Shown here piece after piece: positions 31,380-43,644 of a stretch of DNA of 59,252 nt. The notes below the pieces were generated by a model. The model was not told the DNA's origin and did not search any database. It saw only the letters and a list, made by a program, of their open reading frames with translations. Source of the stretch: Saprolegnia diclina VS20 (lineage: Eukaryota > Oomycota > Saprolegniomycetes > Saprolegniales > Saprolegniaceae); NCBI RefSeq assembly GCF_000281045.1, contig NW_008246097.1, positions 101,535 to 160,786 of the forward strand, in the 5' to 3' direction. Position numbers and translations under genes: made by a program. The first letter of the stretch is position 1, and each line of letters opens with the position of its first letter.

Positions 31380-32826
31380 CTACAAGGTCCAGACAAGGTA
31401 GATGTTGCAGACCACGTACGCGATGAGGAGTGCAATGCCATCGCGGGGGCTAAGGCCAATGAAGAAGCCCTTGGACTTGGTGCAGCACGCGCAAATGACA
31501 CCGCGAAAGTTGAGCACCAAGTAGGCAAAGATGATGGCCGCGAGCCACTTCCAGAGCACCGACTCGTTCTGGAACGGCAGCACAATCTAGACACCAAATG
31601 TATCAGATCCAGATCCGGAAACATTGCGAGCTCGTCTTACCACGCCGTGAAACAAGTTGTACATGAGCCACGGAAAGCCGCTGCCGAGCGTGACGTTGAT
31701 GACCTGGGACCCGACGGCGTTGCAGACGGCTGCGTCCGCATGCCCAGCGCGGGCGAGCGCGACCGACGCGATTGCATCCGGGATCTGCGCGCCGAGCGCG
31801 AGGAGCGTCACACCGGCGACGGTCGTCGAGAGGTGCAGGCTCGTGCTCAGAATGCGCGTGAGGAGGAGCGCGCCGGCCGAGAAGAGCGCGACGTACGTAA
31901 TCGAGAGCACGAGCGTGAGCGGGTAGTACGCCCGCGTCGGCGACTCGACGTTGCACTCGGGCAGCGTGTACGCAAAGAGGAGTCGGTACGGGCGCGACGC
32001 AAGGTCCACGATTTCAAGCACCACTTCGACGACGCAGTTGGTCGACGCCGCTATAGGTACAATGAGACATCCAGTACAGACAAGACTTTAACGTACGGGT
32101 CTCGTCGGTGGAAATGGCGGTCGTGCCATACGTCGTCGGCAAGAGCGGGTGCGCCGGGTGCAGCGCTTGGTCGAGCATGTGCGCGTCCTTCCCAGCCGGC
32201 GTCGTAAAGTTGTGCGCGTCGTCGCCCTCCGTCGGGTGGCGCGCGCGGATCCAAATGGGCACAAAGATCGCGAGCATGTACAGCACGTAGATGCCACAGA
32301 GCAGCGCCGAGTTCCACGCCGAGACGACCGAGTCGACCATGATGTAGACGAGCGCGCCGAGGCTAAAGATGTACGCGAGCGAGTCGCGCACGACGGGGCC
32401 CCACGAGACGGCGAGCGGCGTCGGTGACACGAGTGCGCATAGCGCGGGAATGAGCGCGAACGCGATGATGGCCGAGCCCTGGATCGCCGACAAGCTCGAC
32501 TCCATCGACTCGATCTGGCCCTCGGCGGTCGCGACCGCGTTGAGGAGGATCTCAGGTGCCGCGCTGCCAAAGGCGAGGAAGCTCGCGCCTGCGGCCTCTT
32601 CCGGGATCTTGAGCTTCTCGCAGAGCGTCTCGATCGCGGGCACGAGGTAGTCGTCGCACACGATCGCGAGGCCGAGGAAGAGGTAGAGGAGGCCGACGAT
32701 CGCGAGGACGGCGTCCCAGCCCGCGTAGGTGGCGGCCTCGAGGGTGGGCGAGAGCGTAGCGTTGGCGGTCGTCTGCGCAGAGACGGCGGCGGCCATGGCG
32801 GCGGCGGCGAGGACGCGGCGAAGCAT
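31380..32826 (-). CDS. Cation/calcium exchanger, NCKX (SLC24)-like, 3 exons
   Basis: Exons 32826-32097, 32050-31641 and 31586-31380 give 448 residues. A signal peptide (MLRRVLAAAAMAAAVSAQ) precedes a short lumenal stretch, and there are two blocks of five helices around a cytoplasmic loop. The alpha-1 repeat is EEAAGASFLAFGSAAPEILLNA, whose Glu matches the Ca2+ ligand of NCKX proteins. The alpha-2 repeat is TLLALGAQIPDAIASV followed by AVGSQVINVTLGSGFPW. The Asp of QIPD is kept, but the Asp of the usual SNVFDI is replaced by Asn (SQVINV). In human NCKX2 that Asp is needed for K+ co-transport, so this exchanger may be K+-independent. The family extrudes Ca2+ in exchange for Na+. The ATG at 32826 is preferred over one 25 codons upstream because it opens the signal peptide. 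Confidence 0.9.
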
Positions 32827-33377
32827 CCGAACACTCGCTGGTTGTGGGGTGATTGCCAAAGTGATTTCGAAATTGTCGCGCACGATAACCGGATGATGCA
32901 AGAATGCACTTTATTTTCCGGAATTTCGCCAAGATTCATAGGGCCACCCCCGTCTTGCTCGGCCCCAACGTGCACGCATTTACTAGGTGGGGGATCCAAA
33001 AAAGCGGGTATTTAGTAGGTCCCATTGAGGGGTCCCATTACAATGCCAACGTGACGCGGCCTGATCCAGGAGCCTCCATCCTTGACCTGGCACAGCTTTC
33101 TGGCGTCAACTTGTGCACAAAGTTGATAATTTACACAACGTGTTATCGTACAAATACCAAGGGCTAGGTGTACGAGCCATTTACTGTAGTCACCGCAATA
33201 GTCGCCGCTTGTCATACCGGCAGCTAGAACCGCCCGCTCGAATAGAGGCGCCTGCTAGAGAAGTGGAGCAGCAACCATGGCGCGACCACCTCGTGCAACA
33301 TGATACGTTGTATCACTTCACAGAGTAGCATTGATATCGAATTAGAAACTCCTCATTGCTCTCGAATGGGCGGCAGC
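32827..33377. other. Intergenic, no gene seen
   Basis: Between the exchanger start and the 3' end of the acyl-CoA oxidase gene, both on the minus strand. Nothing coding seen. Confidence 0.5.
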
Positions 33378-35920
33378 TTAGAGCTTGGCGCGCTGGACTT
33401 TGGCGCGGAGCGGTGCCAAGTAGGCCGAGAGCGACACGGTCGAGTCGTTTGGGAACGCGCGGCTCGCGGTCATGAGCGACTCGTACACGTCGCCGTCGTA
33501 GCGTCCGAGGTTCGAGTTGAGGCTCAGGTCCGAGAACCCAAACGCATCGACGAGGCTTACTGCGTGGGGGCGGATCGCCGAGAGGAGCCGCACTTGGTGC
33601 GCGTCGTAGGCTGCGGCCGCCGACAGCGGCAAGCCGCCGTGCACCAAAAAGTCGCTCATGTCCTCGAGCACTTGGGAGACGCAAAAGAGCGAGAAGATGT
33701 CGCTGAGAATTGCGTGCGTCGGTGGCGAGAGGCCTGCGTCACGGAGCTGCGCCGCAAATTCGCGCACGAGCACGTACTTGCCAAAGCACTAGCGGCGCCA
33801 TGAGAGATTTGCCAACTTGATATTTGCCAATGGACTACCATGGACAGGTGGTGCGACGCAATTAAGTTGGCTTGGATCGCTTCTTCCAGAGAGGGGTACG
33901 CCACCGCGGTCGTCTCCATCGCAGCGAGCACGGCGAGCAAGCGACGCTCAAAGAGCGCCTCGAAATTAGCCGGCGACAGCGCAGCGTCCGGAGCTTGCGT
34001 TGGCGTCGCATCGATGCGCGCAAAAAACTAAGGCAAAGGTGATCTTCAAGATGCGATGTGTCGTCGAATATGCATACCTGGAGCTGGGGTGGGAGCGCTG
34101 ATGTCATCCCGCTACGGTGGACGACGAGCATCTTGAGGAGCGTCTTGGTCGTCTATGCAACCTCGTCAGTGGCAAGGGAGTAAATGCAGCAGACGCTACC
34201 TGCTGCGAGATGACGTAGTTCTCGCCTTCCGCGGTCACAAACTGAGCGTTGTACGCGACAAGCTCCTACGACCAATGCGGTCAATGGGACATGGCGATCG
34301 GCATGCGGCGTACCGGGAGCCCTATGCATGATGAGTCTCCAACTATGCGGTGGAGGTGGATAGATACCGCTCGTCTGGAGATACCCGTGGCCGCCACAAC
34401 CCTAATGCGCGACAAAATCGAGTAAAATACACTGTACTCTCGAACGAGGCATGTCGTACCCGGCGGCAGATCTCGATGCCGCGCGTGGAGAGCTCGGACG
34501 CAAACACCTTGACGGCGCAGCCCGTGGCATGGGCGAGGGCGAGGACACCGGCGTCCGTGCGGCCTTTGGCCACCATCTCGGTCGCCGAGTGCGAAAAGCT
34601 CAAGAGGCGGTTGCCTAGTGCAGCGTTTAGCAACGGATGTCGAGAAGGATGCACGCGTACTGCCAATAATGACGGCGTAGGCTTCGGCCAAGCGGGGCAA
34701 GAGTCGGTGCTGCTGCGACTGGTAGTCGAGCACCTAGTCGAGCGACTTGTTCATGACATTTCAACGTTTGCACGAACGACGTACTTGCATCTCTTCGCTG
34801 CGCTTCGTCGCGTTGGCCCCCTGCGCGCGCACCGCGCTGTAGCGCACGGCGATGGTCGCCGCTTTCGAGAGCTGTCGGCCGCTGCCAATGATCATGTTGT
34901 AGCGCATCTGCAGCATAGTAATGTACGACAGCTCCGGCTTGGCCCCTGGCACGCTAAGATCGTAGAGGAAGGGTTAGACCCTGCGAGGGCAAGAGCACAA
35001 GAGACCGAGAGTAGACGCCGTCCTTGCTCAGCGTCTGAAACTTCATCGCCATGTGCGTGCGCGGGATCAGCACCTTGTCAAACTGGACAAAGCCGTTGTC
35101 GACCGTGTTGAAGCCAAATTTGCCTACACAAGGTAGTCTTTTCGCATAGTTTACATATGAATGCAACGCACTGCCAATGCCGCCAAGCGTCACACCGGGC
35201 AGCGGCGCGTGCGTCGCAAAGTCGCGGAGCTGCACGAGGAACGGAAGCACGCCATGGTCGTTCCCGCGCACGAGGAGGCGCGCGTACACCACGCCAATGT
35301 TGGCCGTGTTGGCGAGACCGCCCGGCCAGTACTTGATGGACGTGAGCGTCGGCGAGTGGATCTCCAGCATGTCGAGGTCCTCTCGAAACGTTGCGGTCGT
35401 CTCGAGCGCGCGCAAATTAGAGCCGTGCCCGAGCTCGGTCTGGATGTAGCAGCCGAGCCACGTGTACGACGCGATCGCGTCTGCCCACTGCGCTTGCTGC
35501 GCGTCGCTAAAGAGGCTCGCAATGTTGGGCAGAAACATAGCTTCATGGAGCAGCGTCGGCGACGCGAGGCCCGTAATGTCCTACAGGGCGTGAGCATCCT
35601 CGGTGCAGGCGCATGATGAGCACCTGCGCCAGCGTTCGAAGCAGCTTGGCTTCGTCGACAGAAAGCTGCTTGTCCAGAATCGTCTCCTCGACGTGGCGGT
35701 AGACGCGGAAGACACGGGCGCGCTGCGCCTCGGCCGACTCGCCATAGTGGCGCTGGCACTCGTCAAAGGTCAGGCTCGGCTCCAGGAGCGACCGGAGGTA
35801 CTCGTACGAGCGGCGCCGGTCCTTCCCGCCGTAGAAGAGGACGTTCTCGAGGAGCTCCGTCGGAAGCGTCGGCGGGCTCTGCTGACGCTCCTTGGTCAAG
35901 AAGGCAGACGACGATGACAT
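33378..35920 (-). CDS. Peroxisomal acyl-CoA oxidase, about 12 exons
   Basis: The reading runs from ATG 35920 to TAA 33378 through about eleven short introns, giving roughly 650-690 residues. Landmarks in order: an N-terminal helical domain (KDRRRSYEYLRSLLEP), MFLPNIASLFSDAQQAQW, the substrate/FAD segment YIQTELGHGSNLRALETTAT, IKYWPGGLANTANIGVVYARL, GVTLGGIGSKFGFNTVDNG, DKVLIPRTHMAMKF, and MRYNMIIGSGRQLSKA. In the C-terminal domain are ATGCAVKVFASE and LSSxxY-like helices. The last three residues are AKL, a peroxisomal targeting signal type 1. It catalyses the first, H2O2-producing step of peroxisomal beta-oxidation. One junction, at about 35630-35585, removes 46 nt to join LLRTLAQ to DITGLASP. 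I did not fix every intron to the base. Confidence 0.92.
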
Positions 35921-36923
35921 ATTGACTCCCAAGCGGCGGGTTTGGATTTGCGCTCGACTTGCAGTCGCGCACCGTATCCGGATATATTACGCAAGATCAG
36001 ATACAGCGCGCTCTCGTCAAGAATATGAATATGAAGTGCCACCGTCACAGGCGCGCTCGCGCCGTGGATGACACTGACTACCGGTAGCACTTAGTACGAT
36101 ACAGCATCCAGCTCGAGCTGCAAAGGCTCAACGGAGCTTCCCATGCATGCAGTGTATTGGCGATGCGTCCCTGCTCGTCCGGTGGCCCAATATGCAATAT
36201 TCTTGCATGGCGGCCCATCAACGCTGATGATGCAATTCTGATGTTTAACTCATTTCAACATTGACCTGCATGACCCAGCTGCATGGCCACGACGAGGCAA
36301 CAAGATGCGAAAGCGCTGCCGTTCTCCAACCGTCCTATTACGCAATATGCGCGCATACACGTCTCCTTGCCGAGACGTGAATGGCTGGCGTACCGTACAC
36401 GGCCATAGGTCACTTGCACATACCGGCAGTTCTCTCTGAAGTCTTTGGGTACAAGCAGGGCCGCAGTCATTGGGCAGTAGTAGTCGCCGTCATCGTGTGC
36501 TGACATGAAGAAATGATTCGTTGGGCGTTGGACCATCCAAATGCGCTGCGCTTGGTCGTCGAAGGGACTCGGTTGCCATTCTATGGCCTTGCGAATGGCT
36601 CGCTCGCTTGTGCATTCGTTCGGACTGCGACTCGGGATGGGGTGGGTGCATATACAGTATCAAGTCGACCACGCTGGCACTTGATAATTTCCACTGGCTC
36701 GGCTTCCCGCCAATTGATGCTGTTCAACGAATTCGACCCTGTGAGATTTTATATTGCGGGTCGCAGAAATATATCGTTTTACAAAGGTTCTCGGCCAAAC
36801 GTATTTTAATGCAAACGCCAAAGATCGTGTACTTGGAATTTGACAGAATAAAATAAATTTGCTGCAAATTCATGGCATTTCTCAATAACGCACCAAGAAG
36901 CGCAAGCTCGCGCCGAACCCGCG
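35921..36923. other. Intergenic, 1 kb, no gene seen
   Basis: Between the divergent acyl-CoA oxidase and SNF2 helicase genes. The last 150 bases are AT-rich, with AAATAAATTTG at about 36850. No coding continuity found on either strand. Confidence 0.5.
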
Positions 36924-39900
36924 ATGGAAGCCCTTGGCGATCTCTCGGACCTGCTGCCGACGGCCCTGGGCAGCATGACATCCCCGGTCCATGCACCTGC
37001 GGGGCTGGTCTCCCATGGACCCATGGAGGTCGAGGAGGAGGACGATGCCATGGAGGACGACGACGTCGTGCCGGTCGATGCTCCCGCGGCCAAGGAAGAC
37101 GAGTACATCCCCGACATCTCACAGTGGAGCTCGGACGAGGAAGAGGAGGCGGACGAAGAAGAAGAGAATCCGAAGGCGCCCAAGTCGCGCCGGAAGAAGC
37201 GTCTCCATGACATTCTTGAAGAAGACGAGCTTGATGACGAGACGATCAAGGCCCGCGAGATGGAGAAGGAGCGCATGAAGCGATTCCGCGCGGAAGAGTC
37301 GAACGACAAGCTCGACTTTGGATGGACTGCCGACGGGAAGCTGTGCATCAACCCACTGGAGGACGGGTCAATCCCGACGGGCAAGATAGGCGACGACAAC
37401 GAACCGATCTTGATCCATCCCGACGTTTCCAAGGCGCTCAAGCCTCATCAGATCAAGGGCGTGCGATTCCTGTGGAGCCATATCTCGATCGGCCCCAAGG
37501 TAGGAGGAACATGACTTGCGGTCGACACCAACTTCAATATGTCATTAGGGCTTTGGCTGCATCCTCGCGGACTTTATGGGTCTCGGCAAGACGCTGCAGG
37601 TCGTTGCGACAGTGCATACGTTCCTCAACGCGATGGTCATCGAGGACGGCGTCAAGGTCGCCAAGTATAACTCAGCGCTGATCCTCGCGCCGGCGATTTG
37701 CGTGCGCAATTGGGAAGCCGAGTTCAAGAAGTGGCTGTCCCCGCGCGACGTTCGCCGTATGGGTCTCACGACGCTCGAGTCGGACAAGAACATGCAGGAG
37801 CGCGTCGACACGATCCTCCAGTGGCAGCAGCATGGCGGGTACGATCGCCTTGCACCTGTACGGTTTGCCTCATGCATACATAGCGTCATCATCATGGGCT
37901 ACGAAATGTACCGCGGGCTTGTCTTGCAAGCGACTGGCGAAGAGAAAGCCAAGACGAACAAGTACTCGCTGCGTCTCCAGAACCAGCTCAAGGATGCCTA
38001 CGAAGCGCTCTCTGCTCCGGGACCTGACCTCATCGTGCTTGACGAAGGCCATCGCATCCGTGACGCGAAGTCGAAGCTCGTGCGCGCCCTTAATCATGTA
38101 GGAGCATGCTTCATATTGGACTTGGGTCTCATGCGTCTTAGGTCGAGACGAAGCGCCGGATCATTCTCACGGGGTACCCCCTCCAGAACCACTTGATGGA
38201 GTACTGGACCATGGTCAACTTTGCGCGCCCGAACTTCCTGGGCTCTCAAGCCGAATTCAAGAACCGGTTTGTGTTTCCGATCGAGAACGGCGGCTTTGAA
38301 GACAGTACGCCCGAGGACATGGCTCTAAGCCGGAAGCGCACGTACGTGCTCACGAAGGAGCTCGGCCCGCTCGTGCTTCGCCGCGACGCGTCGTACCTGC
38401 ATGCGCAGCTCCCGCCCAAGCACGAATACGTCATGTTGTGCAAGCTCTCGACGCTTCAGATCCAGATCTACAAGGCTTTTCTCCGCGAAGGCGTCCCGAA
38501 GGGCTCGAAGCTCAAGCAAGTCGATGTGCTCGGTGGCTACCACATTACACTCGCGATTTCCAACCACCCAGACGTCGTCTACAACTCGATGAAGCAGCTC
38601 AACGACGGAAACGCCAAGGACCCAGCACCGAGCGCTGCGGCAACGCCGTCGACACTTGACGACGGGGTTGGAACAACATTCACCTCGGCGACTCGTGTTC
38701 TAAGTCCCTGAATAGGGCGATGACAGCGACATTGAGGCGATGGAAGCGATTACGCGCACGATGGAGCACCGCTTGAGCTTTGCCGAGCCCCTCTTGCCAC
38801 CGACGTATGTGACGGGCATTGCGGAGAACTCGGGGAAGATGCTTATGCTCCTCCACATTCTGCGCGCTTGCCGTGAGATTGGCGATCGCGTCACAGTGTT
38901 CACGCAGAGCATCACGTCCATGAACGTGATCGAGTCGATGCTCAGCGAGTACAACGCCAAGAAGAAGACGTTTGACAAGATTCACTCGATTCGCATCGAC
39001 GGCAGCACGTCGCAGCAACTGCGTTTCCAGCGCATCTCCATGTTCAACGACCCGTGCGAAGAAGTTGACGTCATCTTGATCTCGACCAAAGCTGGTGGCG
39101 AAGGCGTCAACCTCTGCGGCGGCAACCGCGTCGTCATCTTTGACGTGTGTTGGAACCCGTGCCACGACGCTCAGTCAATGTGCCGGTCGTACCGCTTTGG
39201 GCAGCTCAAGCCGGTGTATGTCTATCGACTCATTGCGGCCGGCACGATGGAGAAGAAGGTGTATGACCTTCAAGTGCGCAAGGAAGGCGTGAGCAAGCGC
39301 GTCGTCGACAACACGGCGCTTGAGCGCAAGTTCCACCGCGACGACATCAAGAAATACTTTTGCATCCAAGAGTTCAAGAAGGCCCAGCAACACACGGCGG
39401 CGGTGGACCCGGACGAGGTCATGGCCAAGATGAAGCACCACGCAACAAAGGATGCGGTGCTGCAGGGTCTCCTGGACGAAAAGTCCCAGTGGTTGGTACG
39501 TTACTTCTTGACACAGTTGGCAGGCAACGTAATGTGCTCTCATAGGTCGACTGCTATGAGCAAGAGACGATGTTTGAAGAAAACTTGAACGAGCGCATCT
39601 CGGAAATCGAGCAAGAAGAAGCGCTGCGTCAGTTTGCGATGGAGAAAGCGTGCCGAGATATTGTCGGCTACTCGCTCGGTGACGCACACCTCAAGGTCGC
39701 CCTCTGCCCACAGTGCAACCATTCAAACGACATCACCGGTGTCGAATCGGTACGCTCGTCGGTGGACGCGGTAGTGTTGCTAATCGCAGCCGTGTAGGAT
39801 GTGTCGTCGATCATTTGCGCCGAGTGCGAAACCCCGATCGACGTTTCGGACGCCAATAACGTCGTCACGGTGAGCCGCGCGACGCACGACGCCGTCTCGG

Positions 39901-40569
39901 CGAGTGCACGCGTGTCGGCACCCATGTTCCCCGACGTCTTCAACGGCCATATGCCAACTCCGCACGTGAACCCGGAGCTGCAAGGTTTGCTCGCGCATGC
40001 TATCAATCCTGGCACTCATACATCAATGAATTAGCCCAACTTATGCAACTGCGCGCACAAAACGCACTAAATGGTACGCCGCACATTATGAATGTAAGCT
40101 TGATAGACAGGTATTCATTTATTTTTGTAGCGCATCATGCACAACAAGCTGCCCAGAACGTGCAGGCGGCAGCTATGTTGGCGTTCCAAGGTAAAACATC
40201 CATATCATGCATCTCTTTTACGCTAGCTTGTGTCCAGGTGGCGCACGCGCACTGCCATCGACGTTGCTAAGTGTAGCTGCCCCCAACGCTACTTCCGCGG
40301 CCCCTCTTCAGCGACGGATCCTCTTTTTGCGAAAAGGCCTCAACCGCGACGTCGTCGATACACTCAAGAATCAAGCGTCCGCCGTCTTGAAGTGCCACTT
40401 TGATGTCGAGTTGTTGCCGTCCACAACCGATGTCGTCTCGGCCTTGCCGCTTCCAAACGTTCTCAGCTGGCTGCGCGTCCAAGGTCTTCCGTCCACCACA
40501 ACGTATCGCAGCGTCGAGTGGCTCCAGGACGAGATCAAAAAATCCCAAAGCACCGACCGTGCGCAATAA
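36924..40569 (+). CDS. SNF2-family ATPase, ATRX/ARIP4 type, about 10 exons
   Basis: From ATG 36924 to TAA 40569, with introns starting near 37500, 37838, 38098, 38668, 39495, 39749, 39984, 40072 and 40191; about 1,060 residues. The first 110 residues are strongly acidic and then basic. The helicase core has motif I MGLGKTLQV, motif II DEGH (the ATRX/ARIP4 variant of DEAH), motif III LTGYPLQN, an insert rich in Ala and Pro, and the second lobe with VTVFTQS, RIDGSTS, STKAGGEGVNL and QSMCRSYRFGQ. After the helicase is a region with two Cys pairs (CPQC and CAEC) that may form a zinc ribbon, then a coiled stretch. The family remodels nucleosomes or moves along DNA in the nucleus. Its stop lies 44 nt from that of the opposing DNAAF4-like gene. 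Confidence 0.93.
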
Positions 40570-40613
40570 AAGTAGACTCAACGACCACCATTTATCTCAA
40601 CGCTATTGCTTCA

Positions 40614-42981
40614 TTATTCCATACTCGCGTCGGCCAGCGCGCGGACGCGGGCAAGGTCTTTCTGGAGCTTTTCATTGCCGGCATCGAGAGCGAGGGCGTC
40701 GGCAAAGTCCGCTTCCGCTACCCACGGCATGTCTGTCAATATGCAATGACGAGCGACGCACCTTTGTCGTAGGCTTGCAGCGCCGCGTGCGCTGTGCCCC
40801 GGCGAACGAGCGTCTTGAGAACCCACTCGCGTCGCTTGATCGAGCCCGGCGGCGGAATCGCAGAAAGCGCGATGGGCGACCCGCGCACATCAGGCGTCAC
40901 GACTTGCTACGCGGTGGTCAGCGCCGTATCCTCGGACCTTACTACGCTGTACTTGTAGGAGCGCCAGCGCCGAGGTGCAGTCGAGCACGCAGCTCGCTGC
41001 GTCAAGCAGCGCGAGGTGGCACGCCGCTCGGTTCGAGAGGCATCTACACCGCACGCATAAACTCGTCGCAAATGTTTTCACGTCAAGCGCACGTACGCGA
41101 CAAACGTCGGGTCGATGACGAGCGCGGCCGTGTATAAGTCCCGTGCGCTGGCCAAGTCTTGCGCGGTGAAGGCCATGTCCCCGCGCTGCTTGACCTTGTA
41201 GCACTCGTCCAGGCGCGAAATCCGCGCAAAGTCGATCTGCAGCGCTTCGTTCTCGGGGTGCATGCTCAGCGCAACGCCATAGTCGGCCTTGGCTTGGCTG
41301 CATCAAGAATAAGAGTAAGATATGAGTTGTGCCACTCCGTCGCAGTCGACCTGTAGTAGCCCAGCTGCGCGTAGGCAGTGCCTCGGCGCACGAGCACTCG
41401 GACTTTGAGTCGATGGGTGCCGCAAGGATCGGACGAGGTGGCGCCATTGTCGGGCAGCTGGGCGAGCGCAGCGCTGCAGTCGTCAGCGCAGAGCTACACA
41501 ATGTGAGCGCGACAACAACGTCGAGGTGACGGATACCTGGTACGCGCCCAAGTGCAGGTGGCAGGCGGCGCGGTTCGAGAGGCACCTGCAAGCTGCAGCT
41601 GAGCGACCTTTATACAAACGGCTCGACGTACGCGGTCAAGGTCGCGTCAACAGCAAGCGCCTCCGCGTAGGCGTTGCGTGCGCTTTGAAAGTCGCGGTGG
41701 TGGTAAAAGTCGTCGGCTTTGGCCTTGAGCCACACGGCTACACAAGTCATTTCTAGGGCCTACAAATCACAGCAACAAAGTACGATCGGTCTCGCTGATG
41801 TCTTGGGCGCAGTTCGCGTGGAGGCCCTTGTGCGACTTGAGATGCTTGCGGTTCTTGACGAGCCAGTCTTCCTCGTCCGCTAATACCAGTCGTTGCAAGA
41901 ACAGCGATGGAGTCGAGAGCGATACCGGCCGTTGACTCGCGGCTCGGCGTTGGAAAGACGCGCGGTGTAAAGCTGATCTTGGACTGCAGCGTCTCCCGCG
42001 GCGCCGGAATGTACACCACGTCGGTCTCGTCGTCCTCATCCTCGTGGACGTTGTTGTTGTTGATGGCGTCATCGTCCATGGGCAGCGACGGAGCTGTCAT
42101 GGGCGCCACGTCGGTCTCTGACTCGGTATCGCTCCACTCGATGTCATCGTTGTTGTTGGTAATATCAAAGGTCCCGTCCGTGGACGCTTCGAGGATCGGC
42201 TCCATCGGTGGCTTTGCGATCGTTCGCTTGGGCGCCGACGGTGTTTTGAGCTCCTGGAAGGTGCGGTACATGGCAGACTACAGTCGCTTCAGTATGAGCA
42301 ACCGCAAGTACAAGCGGTCGACGGAGGTAGTCTACCTCTTCGCGCTGCTTTTCATCGGCCTTAAGGTCGTCGAGACGCTGCCGCTCGTGTTCTTCCAGCG
42401 CCATCTAATGATATCCATATCTATCAACTCCAAGCACAAAATTGCAAGCACAAACTTGATCCCGAAGTGTTTTCTTCTCCGTCGCGTACTTGGCGTCCTT
42501 TCGCTTCTCGGCCAACTAGGCAAATCGTGGCGACGCAGTGCATGGGGCACACGCGGTACCTGCTGCTCCATCTCGGTCTTGCGGTCCATGGACGCCTTGC
42601 GGCGCGCTAGAATGTCGGCTTTCGAGCCAACGAACACGAGCTCCTTCCACATCTCTGGCGTGCTCTGCCGCCGATCCATGAGACCTTGATTGATCGTGGT
42701 TCAATGTACCTTGGCGACGGTCATGTGAATGACGCCGTCGAGGATCTTGACGACCGCGCTTGTCGGCTCGATAGGCGCGACAACGTCCAGCAGTAGCACG
42801 TAGGGCTTGAAGTTGATCTTGAGCACCGCGTCCGCCACTAGATACATCTTGGATGTTTGGCTAATCGGCGGGTTGTCGTACCGTAAAAGTCGACGTCCTT
42901 GCGGCTGGCGCCCTTGAGCGGCACGGTGAGCGAGACGTGCGTCGCGGTCTGGGCCCACTCGTACTGCGGCGTCAAAGGCAT
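40614..42981 (-). CDS. DNAAF4: Dynein axonemal assembly factor 4 (DYX1C1)-like, about 14 exons
   Basis: Fourteen exons join in phase from ATG 42981 to TAA 40614, roughly 580 residues. The N-terminus is a CS (p23-like) domain: YEWAQTATHVSLTVPLKGAS, DVDFYV, LKINFKPYVLLLDVVAPIE and KILDGVIHMTVAK. A MWKELV segment and a basic helix (RRKASMDRKTEMEQQ, LAEKRKDAKYATEKK) follow, then an acidic linker and SFTPRVFPTPSREST before an EEDWLVKNR motif. The C-terminal half has TPR repeats (PVWLKAKADDFYHHRDF, CLSNRAACHLHLGAYQ, LVRRGTAYAQLGYYSQA, and a second set). The order CS, helix, FTPR-FPTP-RES motif, then TPR is that of DNAAF4, a co-chaperone that pre-assembles outer and inner dynein arms in the cytoplasm. 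The TPR part is longer than in animals, with an apparent second repeat set. Confidence 0.85.
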
Positions 42982-43145
42982 CGGGGGTCGTTGGCGGTCG
43001 CTCGGCGGATCTTGCAGTGGCACAAACCTTCCTTTCAAGATGGCAGATACGACGATGCCATTGGCCAAAATGATTCTATAATCCTCGAATGGCATACGTT
43101 TAAAAAAACGGTCCAGGCAGCGCTCTCTATTGTTAAGAAACCACC

Positions 43146-43577
43146 ATGGAAGCGACACTGCGCCGCGCCGTCAACGAGTTTTTCTTCCGAGAGACGTGGT
43201 CGCCCGCCACGTACGCGACGTTCGCCGTCGTGTTAGTGAGCACGTTCTTTCTCTCGAACGGTCTCTCGCGGCTATTTTTTGGCCTGCTCGACGCCAAGCT
43301 ACAGCGCTACGAAGCCAGCCGCGCAACCATTCACACGGTCGATACTTGCGAGTCAGCTTCATTCAGCTCACTGCCTTAGTAGGCACCGGATGCCTCGTCG
43401 TCCGAGAGCGACGAAACCTCGGGCAGTGGCTCGTCCGACTCGAGCGAAGGCGACAGCGGTGAAGAGGACGAGGAGCCAAGTGTGTTTTCGCCCGTCAAGA
43501 TTGCAGTGCCACCGCTGATTGAGATTGATGCAAACGTCTCTGACGTACGCGACGTCGAGCATCTCAAAACGCTGTGA
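43146..43577 (+). CDS. Small acidic single-pass membrane protein, 2 exons
   Basis: Exons 43146-43337 and 43383-43577 (intron 45 nt) give 128 residues. A membrane helix (YATFAVVLVSTFFLSNGLSRLFFG) lies near residues 22-45. The second exon is Ser/Glu/Asp-rich (SSSESDETSGSGSSDSSE) and ends VRDVEHLKTL. The frame stays open for 22 more codons after the TGA (to 43646) with charged, helix-like content (FFKSRRDTLEERRSDER). The stop may therefore be recent, or an error in the sequence, and the protein could be longer. It is divergent from the DNAAF4-like gene with 164 nt between starts. I do not recognise the family. Confidence 0.6.
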
Positions 43578-43644
43578 AATGAAAAGCATAAATTCTTTAA
43601 GTCACGTCGCGACACACTGGAGGAAAGAAGGAGCGACGAGAGGT

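Noticed and set aside
36806-37441. Ser-rich minus-strand frame opposite the SNF2 gene start
   Set aside because: Caused by the acidic (GAG/GAC/GAA) codons of the helicase N-terminus read backwards.
40890-41591. 233-codon minus-strand frame as a separate gene
   Set aside because: It is a chance read-through of several DNAAF4-like exons and their introns. The spliced model gives coherent TPR repeats.
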